Numbered from the stretch's first letter, positions 8,353-17,315 are shown. The stretch is DNA of 64,000 nucleotides from Rhizobium sp. Q54 (GCA_945882615.1 CAMCWK010000002.1:106298-170297); one strand, 5' to 3'. The notes: generated from the letters alone by a model not told the origin. Program-made: numbers and translations.

Positions 8353-9579
8353 ATGCTTGACCGCCGCGCCTTCACCGCCCTGTTTGGCGCCACGCTGGCC
8401 ACACCGGCGCGCGCGGCAGGCGGCACCCTGCCCTTTTACGCCAGCGTCGGGCCCGAACTGTTCTGGTATGGGCTGGACGAAGACACCGCCCAGCTGAGGC
8501 GGATGGGCAGCGTGCGGCTACCGGCCAATGTGCAATATGCCTGGCCCGATCCGGCCGGCTTCGGCTTTCTCTATGTCGCAGCCAGCAGCAACCAGCCCGG
8601 TGCGGACGATCACTGTGTGCAGGCTTTTTATGTTGGTGCTGCCGGCGCGCTGACCCCATCAGGCCCGCTGGTGAAACTGCGCCAGCGCCCGGTGCATATC
8701 ACGGTGGACGCGGCCTGCCGCTTCCTGGTCACCGCCTACAACCTGCCCTCTGCCATCAGCGTCCACCGCATTGGCCGCGACGGCAGCATCGGCGAAGAGA
8801 TCGCCCAACCCGCGCTCGATACCGGCATTTACGGCCATCAGGTGCGCTTCACCCCTTCGGGGCGCAGCGTGGTGCTGGTGGCGCGCGGCAACGATGCCCG
8901 CCCCGGCCAACCCGAAGACCCGGGCGCACTGAAGGTGTTCGGCTTTGATGACGGCAAGCTTTCCAATCTTCAGTCGCTGGCGCCGGGCGGCAACGGCCTT
9001 GGCTTTGGCGCCCGCCATGTGGATTTCAGCAAGCGATACTGTTTCGTGTCGATCGAGCGGCAGAATGCGATCGGCGTTTACGGCCTGGAGTCCGGCGGCA
9101 GACTCAGCGCCGAACCGCTATTCATCAAGAATGCGCTGGTGGATCCCGATGCCAAAGCGAAATATCCCGGCCAGGGCGCCGGGCCGATCCATGTCCACCC
9201 CGGGGGGCGCTTCGTCTACCAGACCAACCGTGGCGCAGGGACAGTGGATTATAACGGCCAGCGCGTTTCCAACGGCGGCGAGAACAATATCGTCGTATGG
9301 CAGATCAATCCGGCCACGGGCGAACCCACCCGCATCCAGAACATCGACAGCCATGGCTATGAGGTTCGCACCTTTGTCATCACGCCGGACGGCAACCATC
9401 TGATCGCCGCCAGCCAGACGGCCATGCTGGTGCGCGACGGCGCCAATGTCAGGCCGGTGGCTGCGGGACTGTCGGCTTACCGGATCGGCGGCGACGGCAA
9501 GCTCACATTCCTGCGCAAGCTGGATGTCGACACATCCGGCGGAACGCAGTTCTGGTCAGGATTGCTCACCATGGCCTAA
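8353..9579 (+). CDS. Tat-exported beta-propeller lactonase family protein
   Basis: 408 residues starting at ATG 8353, with GAGGA nine bases upstream. The N-terminus MLDRRAFTALFGATLATPARAAGG has the twin arginine and AxA cleavage pattern of a Tat signal. The mature part shows repeated propeller blades and matches the 6-phosphogluconolactonase-like family: FLYVAASSNQ, HQVRFTPSGRSVVLVARGND, LKVFGFDDGKLS, GPIHVHPGGRFVYQTNRG, EVRTFVITPDGNHLIAASQ. The sequence suggests a periplasmic propeller; its substrate is unknown and the family name does not prove lactonase activity. It is the only plus-strand gene within the tig-clpPX-lon block and diverges from lon across 266 bases. Confidence 0.82.
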   Translation: MLDRRAFTALFGATLATPARAAGGTLPFYASVGPELFWYGLDEDTAQLRRMGSVRLPANVQYAWPDPAGFGFLYVAASSNQPGADDHCVQAFYVGAAGALTPSGPLVKLRQRPVHITVDAACRFLVTAYNLPSAISVHRIGRDGSIGEEIAQPALDTGIYGHQVRFTPSGRSVVLVARGNDARPGQPEDPGALKVFGFDDGKLSNLQSLAPGGNGLGFGARHVDFSKRYCFVSIERQNAIGVYGLESGGRLSAEPLFIKNALVDPDAKAKYPGQGAGPIHVHPGGRFVYQTNRGAGTVDYNGQRVSNGGENNIVVWQINPATGEPTRIQNIDSHGYEVRTFVITPDGNHLIAASQTAMLVRDGANVRPVAAGLSAYRIGGDGKLTFLRKLDVDTSGGTQFWSGLLTMA

Positions 9580-9585
9580 CGCAGA

Positions 9586-9668
9586 GATTTTGGCCGCTGA
9601 GCAGGAGCGCGCGCGGAGCGTGCTTTAAGCACGTGAGCACGCGCGACGCACTCAGCGGTCAAAAGATC
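9586..9668. repeat. large imperfect inverted repeat between convergent genes
   Basis: The outer arms 9586-9601 and 9651-9668 are near-complementary (CGCTGAG/CTCAGCG core with flanking GATTTT and AAAAGATC, one or two bulges). Inside are further arms, GCGTGCT (9618-9624) with AGCACGC (9636-9642) and GTGCTT-T-AAGCAC. It fills the gap between the lactonase and clpX, so it could act as a bidirectional terminator; the T and A runs at its ends are compatible with that. Confidence 0.6.
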
Positions 9669-9671
9669 AAG

Positions 9672-10937
9672 TTAGGAAGCGGACTTCTGCGCTTCGGCTT
9701 TGTCCGAATAGGTATAGAGCGGACGCGCCTTGCCTTCGACGACATCGCTGGTGATCACCACCTCCTGCACGCCCGTCAGGGTCGGCAGTTCGAACATGGT
9801 TTCCAGCAGGATGCCTTCGAGGATGGACCGCAGGCCGCGGGCGCCGGTCTTGCGCAGGATCGCGCGCTTGGCGATGGAATGCAGCGCCTCTTCCTGGAAG
9901 CGCAGCTTGACGCCTTCCATCTCGAACATGCGCATATACTGCTTGGCCAGCGCGTTCTTGGGACGGGTGAGGATTTCGATCAGCGCCTGTTCCTGCAGAT
10001 CGCCAAGGGTGGCGAGAACCGGCAAACGGCCGATGAATTCCGGGATCAGGCCGAACTTCAGCATGTCTTCCGGCTCGACTTCGCGCAGCAACTCGCCTGT
10101 GCCGCGTTCGTCCGGCCCCTTGGGATTGGAGCCGAAGCCCATGGAAGAACCCTGGGTGCGCTGGGCGATGATCTTGTCCAGGCCGGCAAAGGCGCCGCCG
10201 CAAATAAAGAGAATGTTGGTCGTGTCCACCTGCAGGAATTCCTGCTGGGGATGCTTGCGGCCGCCCTGCGGCGGCACGCTGGCGACGGTGCCTTCCATGA
10301 TCTTGAGCAGGGCCTGCTGCACGCCTTCACCCGACACGTCGCGGGTGATGGACGGGTTGTCGGACTTGCGCGAAATCTTGTCGACTTCGTCGATATAGAC
10401 GATGCCGCGCTGGGCGCGTTCGACATTGTAGTCGGCGGCCTGCAGCAGCTTGAGGATGATGTTCTCGACGTCTTCACCGACATAACCGGCTTCGGTCAGG
10501 GTGGTGGCGTCGGCCATGGTGAAGGGCACATCCAGGATGCGCGCCAGCGTCTGGGCCAGCAGCGTCTTGCCGCAGCCGGTGGGGCCAATCAGCATGATGT
10601 TGGACTTGGCCAGCTCGACGTCGCCGTTTTTTCCCGAGCTGTTGATGCGCTTGTAATGGTTGTGGACGGCGACCGACAGCACCTTCTTGGCGTGCGCCTG
10701 GCCGACGACGTAATCGTCCAGCACCTTGAAGATTTCCTGGGGCGTGGGCACGCCCTCCTTGGACTTCATGAAGGAGGTCTTGTTCTCCTCCCGGATGATT
10801 TCCATGCAGAGCTCGACGCATTCATCGCAGATGAACACCGTCGGGCCCGCAATGAGCTTGCGCACCTCGTGCTGGCTCTTGCCGCAAAAGGAACAGTAGA
10901 GCGTGTTCTTGGACTCGCCGCCGCTAGCATTGCTCAT
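9672..10937 (-). CDS. clpX: ATP-dependent Clp protease ATP-binding subunit ClpX
   Basis: 421 residues. The N-terminal C4 zinc-binding domain is visible as [15 protein letters not shown] and [10 protein letters not shown], followed by the AAA+ unit with Walker [12 protein letters not shown], Walker B YIDEVDKI and arginine-rich sensor segments. An IGF-type loop that docks on ClpP is expected near MGFGSN. It unfolds substrates and feeds them to ClpP. It lies 217 bases downstream of clpP in the same orientation, a common pairing, with enough space for its own promoter. Confidence 0.98.
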   Translation of the reverse strand: MSNASGGESKNTLYCSFCGKSQHEVRKLIAGPTVFICDECVELCMEIIREENKTSFMKSKEGVPTPQEIFKVLDDYVVGQAHAKKVLSVAVHNHYKRINSSGKNGDVELAKSNIMLIGPTGCGKTLLAQTLARILDVPFTMADATTLTEAGYVGEDVENIILKLLQAADYNVERAQRGIVYIDEVDKISRKSDNPSITRDVSGEGVQQALLKIMEGTVASVPPQGGRKHPQQEFLQVDTTNILFICGGAFAGLDKIIAQRTQGSSMGFGSNPKGPDERGTGELLREVEPEDMLKFGLIPEFIGRLPVLATLGDLQEQALIEILTRPKNALAKQYMRMFEMEGVKLRFQEEALHSIAKRAILRKTGARGLRSILEGILLETMFELPTLTGVQEVVITSDVVEGKARPLYTYSDKAEAQKSAS

Positions 10938-11154
10938 CGTCTTCCACCGGGCCCTTTCGACCCTTTTTAGCCCTTGCAGGGGGCTGGTACAGCTTCAGCC
11001 TAACCGGGCCATGCTGCTTTGCACAATGCGGGGGAACACCGAAGCACCCCGCTTCCCACATTCGACCATGCTAAGGCCGATGGGATCAAGATTTGTTTAA
11101 TCCGGTAAAAGGCCGAATCTCCTTGGAATCCCGGAACTTTAGCCGGAAATCCAC

Positions 11155-11787
11155 CTATGGGGTGGGGGACTCGGTCTCCGGCCGGCGTTCCATGACCTGA
11201 TCGATCAGGCCGAAAGCCTTGGCTTCCTCACCAGTCAGATAGGTATCCCGGTCCAGCATCTTTTCAATGGCTTCCACGGTCTGGCCGGTATGCTTGGCAT
11301 AGATCTCGTTCAGCCGCTTCTTGAGTTTGACGATCTCCTGGGCGTGGCGGGCGATGTCCGCCGCCTGGCCATAAAAGGACGCCGAAGGCTGGTGCACCAT
11401 CACCCGAGCATTGGGCAGGGCGTAGCGATGGCCTTTCATGCCCGAACACAGCAGCAAGCTGCCCATCGAGGCGGCCTGGCCGATGCAATAGGTGTGAATA
11501 GAGGGGCGGATGTACTGCATGGTGTCATAGATCGCCATGCCCGCCGTCACCAACCCGCCCGGCGAGTTGATGTACATATGGATTTCCTTCTTGGGGTTTT
11601 CGGCCTCAAGAAACAGAAGCTGGGCGGTCATCAGGCTGGCGCCGTAATCCTCGATCGGTCCGGTGACGAAGATCAGCCGTTCCTTGAGGAGGCGCGAATA
11701 GATGTCGTAAGCGCGCTCGCCGCGGGCGGTCTGCTCGACCACCATTGGTACCAGCGTGTTGTTGTAGAATTCGGTCGGATTCGACAT
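11155..11787 (-). CDS. clpP: ATP-dependent Clp protease proteolytic subunit
   Basis: 210 residues. The catalytic triad is visible: Ser107 in GQAASMGS, His132 in VMVHQPS and Asp181 in MLDRDTYLT. The N-terminus has the [21 protein letters not shown] signature next to the axial loops. It forms the tetradecameric chamber used with ClpX (and ClpA). It is followed by clpX and preceded by tig after 108 bases, which hold a GCCGGA/TCCGGC hairpin (about 11822-11842) and a TATATT hexamer but no promoter I would defend. Confidence 0.98.
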   Translation of the reverse strand: MSNPTEFYNNTLVPMVVEQTARGERAYDIYSRLLKERLIFVTGPIEDYGASLMTAQLLFLEAENPKKEIHMYINSPGGLVTAGMAIYDTMQYIRPSIHTYCIGQAASMGSLLLCSGMKGHRYALPNARVMVHQPSASFYGQAADIARHAQEIVKLKKRLNEIYAKHTGQTVEAIEKMLDRDTYLTGEEAKAFGLIDQVMERRPETESPTP

Positions 11788-11895
11788 CGAAAATGCGCCC
11801 TTTGATTCGTCGGCAGACAGTAGCCGGAAAATCCTCCGGCCACGCTTAATATAGCGTTGCTTTTGCCAATTGCGAGGCGGGGCGACCGTAAAGGC

Positions 11896-13242
11896 TTAGG
11901 CCTTGGTCGGCTCGTCCTCGGGATCGGCAAACAGGGTTTCCTTGTCCACCTTGCGCTCATTGACCGTGGCGAGTTCCGCGATGAAGTCCACCACCTTGTC
12001 CTCGAACAAGGGCGCGCGGATCTCGGCCTGGGCCTGCGGATTGTTGGCGTAGAACTGGAACACCTGCTGCTCCTGGCCGGGGAACTGGCGCGCGCGGGCC
12101 ATGATGGCGCGCTGCACTTCGTCGCCGGCAACGCTGATGCCGTTCTGCTCACCCAGCTTGCCCAGCACCAGGCCCAGGCGGACCCGGCGTTCGGCGATCT
12201 TGCGGTATTCGGCCTTGAGTTCGTCTTCGGTCTTGCCTTCGTCGGCGGCGGTCTTGCCTTCGCGCTTCAGTTCTTCCTCGACCTGGGCCCAGATATTGGC
12301 GAACTCATGGTCCACCATGGCGGGCGGCAGCGGGAAATCATGGGCATTGTCCAGGGCGTCCAGCACGCGGCGTTTCAGATGCAGGCGTCCGGCGGCCTTG
12401 AAATCGCTGGTCAGCTGTTCGCGGACGCGATCCTTCAAGGTGGCGAGATCGTCCAGGCCGAGCTTCTTGGCCAGTTCATCATCGATTTTGGTATCTTCCG
12501 GCACCTTCACTTCCTTGACGGTGACGGCAAAGACAGCATCTTTGCCCGCCATTTCGGGCGCGTGATATTCGGTCGGGAAGGTCACCTTCACATCGCGGCT
12601 TTCGCCGGCCTTGGCGCCGATCAACTGGTCTTCAAACCCGGGAATGAAGGTGCCGGTGCCCAGGGTGAGGCTGAAATCGCTGCCCTTGCCGCCATCGAAC
12701 GGAACGCCGTCGACACTGCCCTCATAATCGATCACCGCCAGGTCGTCCTTGGCGGCCGGGCCGTCCTTGGTGACATGGTTGCGGACATTCTTTGCCAGAC
12801 GATCCAGCGCTTCATTCACATCGGCGTCTGCGACGTCGGTGGTCAGGCGCTCCACCGTCAGCTTGGACGGATCGGTGACTTCGAACTCGGGCATCAGGTC
12901 GACGATGACCTTGAAGGTGAGATCGGACTTGCCGTCTACCACATCCTCGACGCTGCCGACCGGCTCGACGCGGGGCTGCAAGGCGGGCTTGAGCTTGTTG
13001 TCGGCGATGGCCTTCTGGCTGCCTTCATTGACGGCGGCCTCGACCACTTCGCCCATGATGGACTTGCCGAACTGCTTCTTGAGGAAGGAGACGGGGGCCT
13101 TGCCGGGACGGAAACCCTTGAGGTTCATCTTGGGCTTCATTTCCTCCAGCCGGGCATTGACGCGGCTGTCCAGCTCACTGGCCGGCACGGTGACCGTGAA
13201 CTGCTTGTGCAAGTCCTGGGAAACCGTCTCGCTGATCTGCAT
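11896..13242 (-). CDS. tig: trigger factor
   Basis: 448 residues: an N-terminal ribosome-binding domain with the signature GFRPGKAPVSFLKKQFG near residues 45-65, a central FKBP-type peptidyl-prolyl isomerase domain (AVIDYEGSVDGVPFDGGKG... FIPGFEDQLIGAKAGE), and a long helical C-terminal chaperone domain. It binds nascent chains at the ribosome exit. I start it at ATG 13242 (MQISETVSQDL), with AGGA eight bases upstream; the ATG six codons earlier has no spaced ribosome-binding site. The gene starts 31 bases after tRNA-Leu with no terminator visible between them. Confidence 0.97.
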   Translation of the reverse strand: MQISETVSQDLHKQFTVTVPASELDSRVNARLEEMKPKMNLKGFRPGKAPVSFLKKQFGKSIMGEVVEAAVNEGSQKAIADNKLKPALQPRVEPVGSVEDVVDGKSDLTFKVIVDLMPEFEVTDPSKLTVERLTTDVADADVNEALDRLAKNVRNHVTKDGPAAKDDLAVIDYEGSVDGVPFDGGKGSDFSLTLGTGTFIPGFEDQLIGAKAGESRDVKVTFPTEYHAPEMAGKDAVFAVTVKEVKVPEDTKIDDELAKKLGLDDLATLKDRVREQLTSDFKAAGRLHLKRRVLDALDNAHDFPLPPAMVDHEFANIWAQVEEELKREGKTAADEGKTEDELKAEYRKIAERRVRLGLVLGKLGEQNGISVAGDEVQRAIMARARQFPGQEQQVFQFYANNPQAQAEIRAPLFEDKVVDFIAELATVNERKVDKETLFADPEDEPTKA

Positions 13243-13273
13243 TTCGAACGTCCTACTCATCTCTTTTGGGAAC

Positions 13274-13358
13274 TGGTGCGGGCAGAGGGACTTGAACCCC
13301 CACGACTTTCGTCACTGGAACCTAAATCCAGCGCGTCTACCAGTTCCGCCATGTCCGC
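13274..13358 (-). tRNA. tRNA-Leu (TAG)
   Basis: 85 bases with encoded CCA and the long variable arm of class II tRNAs (TGACGAAAGTCG). The anticodon arm is CTGGA-TTTAGGT-TCCAG (anticodon TAG). The acceptor stem GCGGACA/TGCCCGC has an A5-C68 mismatch; all other pairs are Watson-Crick. It lies directly upstream of tig. Confidence 0.95.
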
Positions 13359-13397
13359 GTTGAAGCGGGCCCCTATAGCAGGGGATTCTGGGGGTTG

Positions 13398-13910
13398 CTA
13401 GGCCCGCCCGCCCATGGGGCGCAGGTAGGTCGCGACGTCCCAATAGCGGCCGAATTTCCGGCCCACTTCCCGGTAGATGCCGGCCGGCTCAAAGCCGAAT
13501 GCCCGATGGAGCCGTACCGAGGCGTCGTTGGGCTGGGTGATCCCGCCAAACGCCCGGTGGATGTCTTCGTCTTTCAGGGCATCAAACAGCACCGCATAGA
13601 GCCGAGGCCCGATACCCTGTCCCGTCAGCTGCGGCGCCAGATAGATGCTGGAAAGAACCGTGGTGTCATAGGCGGCGCGTTCGTTGTAGCGGTGCGAGCT
13701 GGCCCAGCCGATGACCGCGCCATCCTTCACCGCCACAAAACAGCGATAGCGGCCGGTGAGGCCGAAGCTATCCAGCCATTGCCGGCGCTGCTCAATGGTG
13801 CGGGGCTCGATATCGAAGGTGACCGGGGTCTCGCGGACATAGTAATTGTAGATATCGGTTAGGGCCGCAAGGTCGCCCAATTCGGCAGGCCGGAAAATAA
13901 CATCCGTCAT
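13398..13910 (-). CDS. GNAT family N-acetyltransferase, phosphinothricin-acetyltransferase-like
   Basis: 170 residues. The sequence follows the Pat/Bar-type GNAT subfamily: IFRPAELGDLAALTDIYNYYVRETPVTFD, IGWASSHRYNERAAYDTTVLSSIYL and the acetyl-CoA loop QLTGQGIGPRLYAVL, then LHRAFGFEPAGIYREVGRKFG. The natural substrate is unknown; many members act on small amines or amino-acid analogues. It begins 2 bases after the stop of the XRE-cupin gene, so the two are probably one transcript under that regulator. Confidence 0.87.
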   Translation of the reverse strand: MTDVIFRPAELGDLAALTDIYNYYVRETPVTFDIEPRTIEQRRQWLDSFGLTGRYRCFVAVKDGAVIGWASSHRYNERAAYDTTVLSSIYLAPQLTGQGIGPRLYAVLFDALKDEDIHRAFGGITQPNDASVRLHRAFGFEPAGIYREVGRKFGRYWDVATYLRPMGGRA

Positions 13911-13912
13911 GA

Positions 13913-14479
13913 TCAGCTCCGGGCCAGCGCCACCACATAGTGGCAGGGGCGCGTGCTTTCGTTGGCGTAGGTGACTTCGGCGGGCGGGCCGAAGCCAAGG
14001 CTGTCGCCGGCCCTGAGCAGATGGCGCTCGCCACCTTCGATCAGCACCAGTTCGCCCATCTGCACCCACACCACGTGGCGGGCATGGGCATAGGTCCAGG
14101 CGGGAATAGAGACGCTTTCGCCGGCCGGCAGTTCGACCTGCACCATTTCCAGCGGATGGTCGGGACGGCCGAAAATCTGGCGGCGGCGATAACCGGTGGC
14201 CGGGTCGCGCCAGACCGGCTGGTCGGCGGCGCGGGTCAGGCGCCCCTTCTCCCCCTCCGCCTTGAGCAGCAAACCCGCCAGGGTCAGGTCGAAAGCCGCC
14301 GCCAGCCGGACCAGAAGGCCGGCTGACGGACTCATCTCTCCGCGTTCAATCTTGCTGATCGAGGCCTTGGCGACCCCCGACCGCTCCGCCAACTCGGCCA
14401 ACGACCAGTTGCGGGCGCCGCGTTCCAGGCGGATGTGCTGGGCAATGCCCGCTTCCGCTTCGTCTACTATCATGTCCAT
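13913..14479 (-). CDS. XRE-family regulator with cupin domain
   Basis: 188 residues: an N-terminal helix-turn-helix (residues about 15-65; SLAELAERSGVAKASISKIERGEMSPSAGLLVRLAAAF) and a C-terminal cupin sensor domain (ending GDSLGFGPPAEVTYANESTRPCHYVVALARS). Such proteins usually repress a neighbouring metabolic gene and themselves. A perfect 9-bp inverted repeat covers the start codon and a TATAAT -10, and the predicted transcript start falls at the ATG, so the mRNA is probably leaderless. A second in-frame ATG lies two codons in, at 14473. The GNAT gene follows after 2 bases and is the likely target. Confidence 0.9.
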   Translation of the reverse strand: MDMIVDEAEAGIAQHIRLERGARNWSLAELAERSGVAKASISKIERGEMSPSAGLLVRLAAAFDLTLAGLLLKAEGEKGRLTRAADQPVWRDPATGYRRRQIFGRPDHPLEMVQVELPAGESVSIPAWTYAHARHVVWVQMGELVLIEGGERHLLRAGDSLGFGPPAEVTYANESTRPCHYVVALARS

Positions 14480-14503
14480 TCGTCCATTATAATAGACGAA
14501 TGG
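14476..14503 (-). promoter_or_regulatory. palindromic operator over the XRE-cupin promoter
   Basis: CCATTCGTC (14476-14484) and GACGAATGG (14495-14503) form a perfect inverted repeat with a 10-base spacer. On the minus strand the spacer carries TATAAT (14491-14486), and TTGCTC lies 17 bases upstream (14514-14509) as a possible -35. An autorepressor bound here would block its own promoter. Confidence 0.75.
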
Positions 14504-14505
14504 AA

Positions 14506-15942
14506 CTAGAGCAAATCCAGCACTTCGGGCAGGATTTCCGGCAAATCCTCCGCGATCAGGCCTGGCCCGAAGCGGTCCGCAGCGGCACCATGCAGCCAGG
14601 TCCCGCAGGCTGCGGCCTCAAAGGTCGCCAGTTTCTGGGCCAGGAGTCCGGCGATAAAGCCCGCCAGCACATCCCCTGCCCCCGCAGTCGCCAGAGTCGG
14701 CGGGGCGTTGGCGTTGATCGCGGCCTTGCCGCTGGGAGAGGCGATCACCGTGTCGCCGCCCTTGAGCAGCACCACCGCCCCGGCACGGGCGGCGGCCATG
14801 CGGACCGCCTCGACCTTGCCGCCCGCCTCGTCCAGCAGCCCCGGAAAAAGGCGTTCGAACTCGCCGGCATGGGGCGTCAGCACGCATTTGTCGTGCAGCC
14901 GATTGAACAGCGCCTCCGGATCATCCTGGAACGAGGTGAGCGCATCGGCGTCCAGAACGACAGCCGCACCGCTCTTCAACGCGATATCGACCAGCGCCCG
15001 GGTCTCGCCGCCCACGCCAAGTCCCGGTCCGATGACCACCGCATTCAACCGCCTGTCGGCCAGGATTTCCGCAAGGCCCGCCGCGCCCTCAAAGGGCTTG
15101 AGCATGATGGCGGTGAGATGAGCCGCGTTCACGCCCATCGCGTCGGGCGGCGAGGCAACGCTCACCAGCCCTGCCCCGATGCGAAGCGCACCGCGCGCCG
15201 CCAGCCGCGCCGCGCCGGTGGCGTGGGCCGGGCCGCTCACCGCCACCACATGGCCGCGGTCATATTTGTGTCCGACGGCCTTGGGATACGGATAGGACCA
15301 GAGTGACGGGGTGTTTTCGAACAACAGTGTATCTGCCGCCGCATCGGGAATGCCGATATCGGCCAGCACGATTTCCCCGCAGGCTTCGCGTCCGGGCTGC
15401 AGCAGATGCCCCGGCTTCTTGCGAAAGAAGGTGACGGTCAGCACCGCTTTCACGCTTACGCCACCCAGCGATTGGCCGGTATCGCCCGACACGCCGCTGG
15501 GCATGTCAATCGCCACCACTGGCAGATCGTTCAGGGCTTCGACGATCCTAGCCGACGCGCCTTCCAGGGGCCGGGAAAGCCCGGCACCGAATAGCGCGTC
15601 CACCACCAGCTTTGCACCGTCCAGCGCCGCCGGCGTCAGCGCCAGTCGGGCGCCCTTCCAGCGTTCCGACATGGCTTTGGCGTCGCCCCGAGGATCAGCG
15701 TCATGCGCCACCCGCACGGTAAAACCATGTTCATCCAGCAGCCGCGCCACCGCAAAGCCGTCGCCGCCATTGTTGCCGGGACCGCACAGCACGGTCACCG
15801 CGCAGGGTTTGAAGCGGGCCGCGATGGCGTCGGCCACCGCACGCCCGGCATTCTCCATCAATGTCAGGGACGCCACACCGTGTGCCACGGCAAAGGCGTC
15901 GGCTTTCGCCATCTGCGCGCAGGTGAGAACCTCATGACTCAT
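14506..15942 (-). CDS. nnr: bifunctional NAD(P)H-hydrate epimerase / ADP-dependent NAD(P)H-hydrate dehydratase
   Basis: 478 residues from MSHEVLTCAQMAKAD. The N-terminal YjeF_N epimerase domain (about 1-215) has CGPGNNGGDGFAVARLL and the catalytic-site region DALFGAGL... VVAIDMPSG; the C-terminal ribokinase-like dehydratase domain has VVIGPGLG, VLDADAL, LTPHAGEFERLFP and the NxGxGDxLAG-type motif ATAGAGDVLAGFIAGLL. Together they repair hydrated NADH and NADPH. The ATG overlaps the stop of the aminotransferase gene (ATGA). The -35 of the downstream XRE promoter lies at its stop codon. Confidence 0.96.
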   Translation of the reverse strand: MSHEVLTCAQMAKADAFAVAHGVASLTLMENAGRAVADAIAARFKPCAVTVLCGPGNNGGDGFAVARLLDEHGFTVRVAHDADPRGDAKAMSERWKGARLALTPAALDGAKLVVDALFGAGLSRPLEGASARIVEALNDLPVVAIDMPSGVSGDTGQSLGGVSVKAVLTVTFFRKKPGHLLQPGREACGEIVLADIGIPDAAADTLLFENTPSLWSYPYPKAVGHKYDRGHVVAVSGPAHATGAARLAARGALRIGAGLVSVASPPDAMGVNAAHLTAIMLKPFEGAAGLAEILADRRLNAVVIGPGLGVGGETRALVDIALKSGAAVVLDADALTSFQDDPEALFNRLHDKCVLTPHAGEFERLFPGLLDEAGGKVEAVRMAAARAGAVVLLKGGDTVIASPSGKAAINANAPPTLATAGAGDVLAGFIAGLLAQKLATFEAAACGTWLHGAAADRFGPGLIAEDLPEILPEVLDLL

Positions 15943-17126
15943 GCTGGGCCGAGATATTTTTCGAGGCGGGCGAGCGACTGTTCGATCAGCGATTGCTGTT
16001 TGCAGAAGGCGAAGCGCACGAAGGTATCCGGCGTGCCGCTTTTGAAGAAGGCCGACAGCGGGATCAGCGCCACCCCGGCCTCGCGGATCAGCCGTTCGCA
16101 AAAGGCGAAATCCTTTTCATTGGTAAGCTTGGCAATGCCGGCGGTCAGGAAGTAAGTGCCTTCGCAGGGCTGCACGTCGAAGCCCAGCCTGGTCAGCCCG
16201 GCCGTCAGCACATCGCGGTTCTGTTGCAGCCTTTTGGTCAGGGCCAGCGGAAAGTCCATCTCGTTGGTCAGGCCATGCGCCACCCCCAGCTGCAAGGCCG
16301 GCGGGGTGGTGAAGGTGAGGAACTGGTGCGCCTTGGTCGCCACCGACACCAGATGGCGCGGGCCGGTCACCCAGCCGACTTTCCAGCCGGTCAGTGAAAA
16401 GATTTTTCCCGCCGAGCCGATGCGCAGGCAACGTTCGCGCATGCCCGGCAACGTCGCCAGCGAGATATGCGCACGGCCGTCAAACACCAGATGCTCATAG
16501 ACCTCGTCGCAGATCACCACCGCATTGGTTTCCAGCACCACGCGTACCAGCGTCTCCAGCTCCTCGCGGCTGAAGGCGCGCCCGGCGGGATTGTGCGGGG
16601 AGTTGATCAGCACCGCGCGCGTCTTGGGGCCCATCGCGGCGCGCAGGGCCTCTTCGGTCAGACGCCAGTCGGGGGGGGCGAGCTTCACGGTCTTGATCAC
16701 CGCGCCGGTCGCCTCCACGATGGGACGATAGGAGTCATAAGTGGGCTCGATCAGCACGAACTCATCGCCCGGATGCGCGCATGCCAGGATACAGGCGGCC
16801 AGCGCCTCGGTGCCGCCGGAGGTGATCACCACCTCGTCTTCCGGATCGAACGCCAGCTTGTAGAAGGCGCGCGCATGCGCAGCGACCGCCTGACGCAATT
16901 CAGTCAGGCCCTTGGAAGGGGGATACTGGTTGGGGCCATCGATCAGGGCGCGCGCCGCAACCGCGCGCAAACCGGCCGGGCCATCCTGGTCGGGAAACCC
17001 CTGCCCCAGATTGATGGCGTCATAGCGAAGCGCCAGCCCGGTCATATGCTGGAAGATGCTGATGGGAAGGTTGGAGAAGACAGGATTGAGCGCGGGCGGC
17101 ATGGCTGTGCTTATAAGGATGAGCAC
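15939..17126 (-). CDS. class I/II pyridoxal-phosphate aminotransferase
   Basis: 395 residues from the GTG at 17126, 387 from the ATG at 17102. Fold-type I features are clear: INLGQGFPDQDGP, NQYPPSKGLTELRQA, VVITSGGTEAL, INSPHNPAGRAF, ICDEVYEHLVFDG, the Schiff-base Lys in GSAGKIFSLTGWKVGW, and a conserved C-terminal arginine in FVRFAFCK. It resembles the methionine/kynurenine-type aminotransferases often annotated ybdL or dapC-like; the amino-acid substrate cannot be read from sequence. AAGG lies near the GTG while the ATG has no ribosome-binding site. It is translationally coupled to nnr and divergent from glnB. Confidence 0.88.
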   Translation of the reverse strand: MLILISTAMPPALNPVFSNLPISIFQHMTGLALRYDAINLGQGFPDQDGPAGLRAVAARALIDGPNQYPPSKGLTELRQAVAAHARAFYKLAFDPEDEVVITSGGTEALAACILACAHPGDEFVLIEPTYDSYRPIVEATGAVIKTVKLAPPDWRLTEEALRAAMGPKTRAVLINSPHNPAGRAFSREELETLVRVVLETNAVVICDEVYEHLVFDGRAHISLATLPGMRERCLRIGSAGKIFSLTGWKVGWVTGPRHLVSVATKAHQFLTFTTPPALQLGVAHGLTNEMDFPLALTKRLQQNRDVLTAGLTRLGFDVQPCEGTYFLTAGIAKLTNEKDFAFCERLIREAGVALIPLSAFFKSGTPDTFVRFAFCKQQSLIEQSLARLEKYLGPA

Positions 17127-17289
17127 CGACCTTAGGGGCCAGCGCGGCCAAGGAACACCCGCTCGAGGGCTTCAAAAATAGCTCATTATTTGTGCAATTT
17201 GCCCAAAATGCAGGCTATTTTGTTCGCCTGCTAATTGGGCGTATTTCATTAATCATTTGATTTTACTAGAGTTTTTGGAATGTCAAAAC

Positions 17290-17306
17290 CGGCACAAGTC
17301 CTGCTA
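17290..17306 (+). promoter_or_regulatory. sigma-54-type promoter of glnBA
   Basis: CGGCACAAGTCCTGCT places GG (17291-17292) and GC (17303-17304) exactly ten bases apart, as in -24/-12 promoters, with matches at GGCAC and TGC. It lies about 50 bases before the glnB ATG, giving a leader of about 40 bases. Nitrogen regulation of glnBA through sigma-54 and NtrC is known in related bacteria; I do not see a confident NtrC site in the AT-rich sequence upstream (17180-17285). Confidence 0.6.
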
Positions 17307-17315
17307 ACCCGTTAA

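Noticed and set aside
11788..11895. clpP promoter
   Set aside because: TATATT is present but no -35 at acceptable spacing, and no CTTGAAA heat-shock element, so no promoter is assigned.
11857..13401. 514-residue frame antisense to tig and crossing tRNA-Leu
   Set aside because: It reads through a tRNA gene and mirrors tig; no motifs.
16981..17300. NtrC enhancer sites before glnB
   Set aside because: Two TGCA boxes near 17190-17214 are 12 bases apart; NtrC sites need about 9, so I do not call them.
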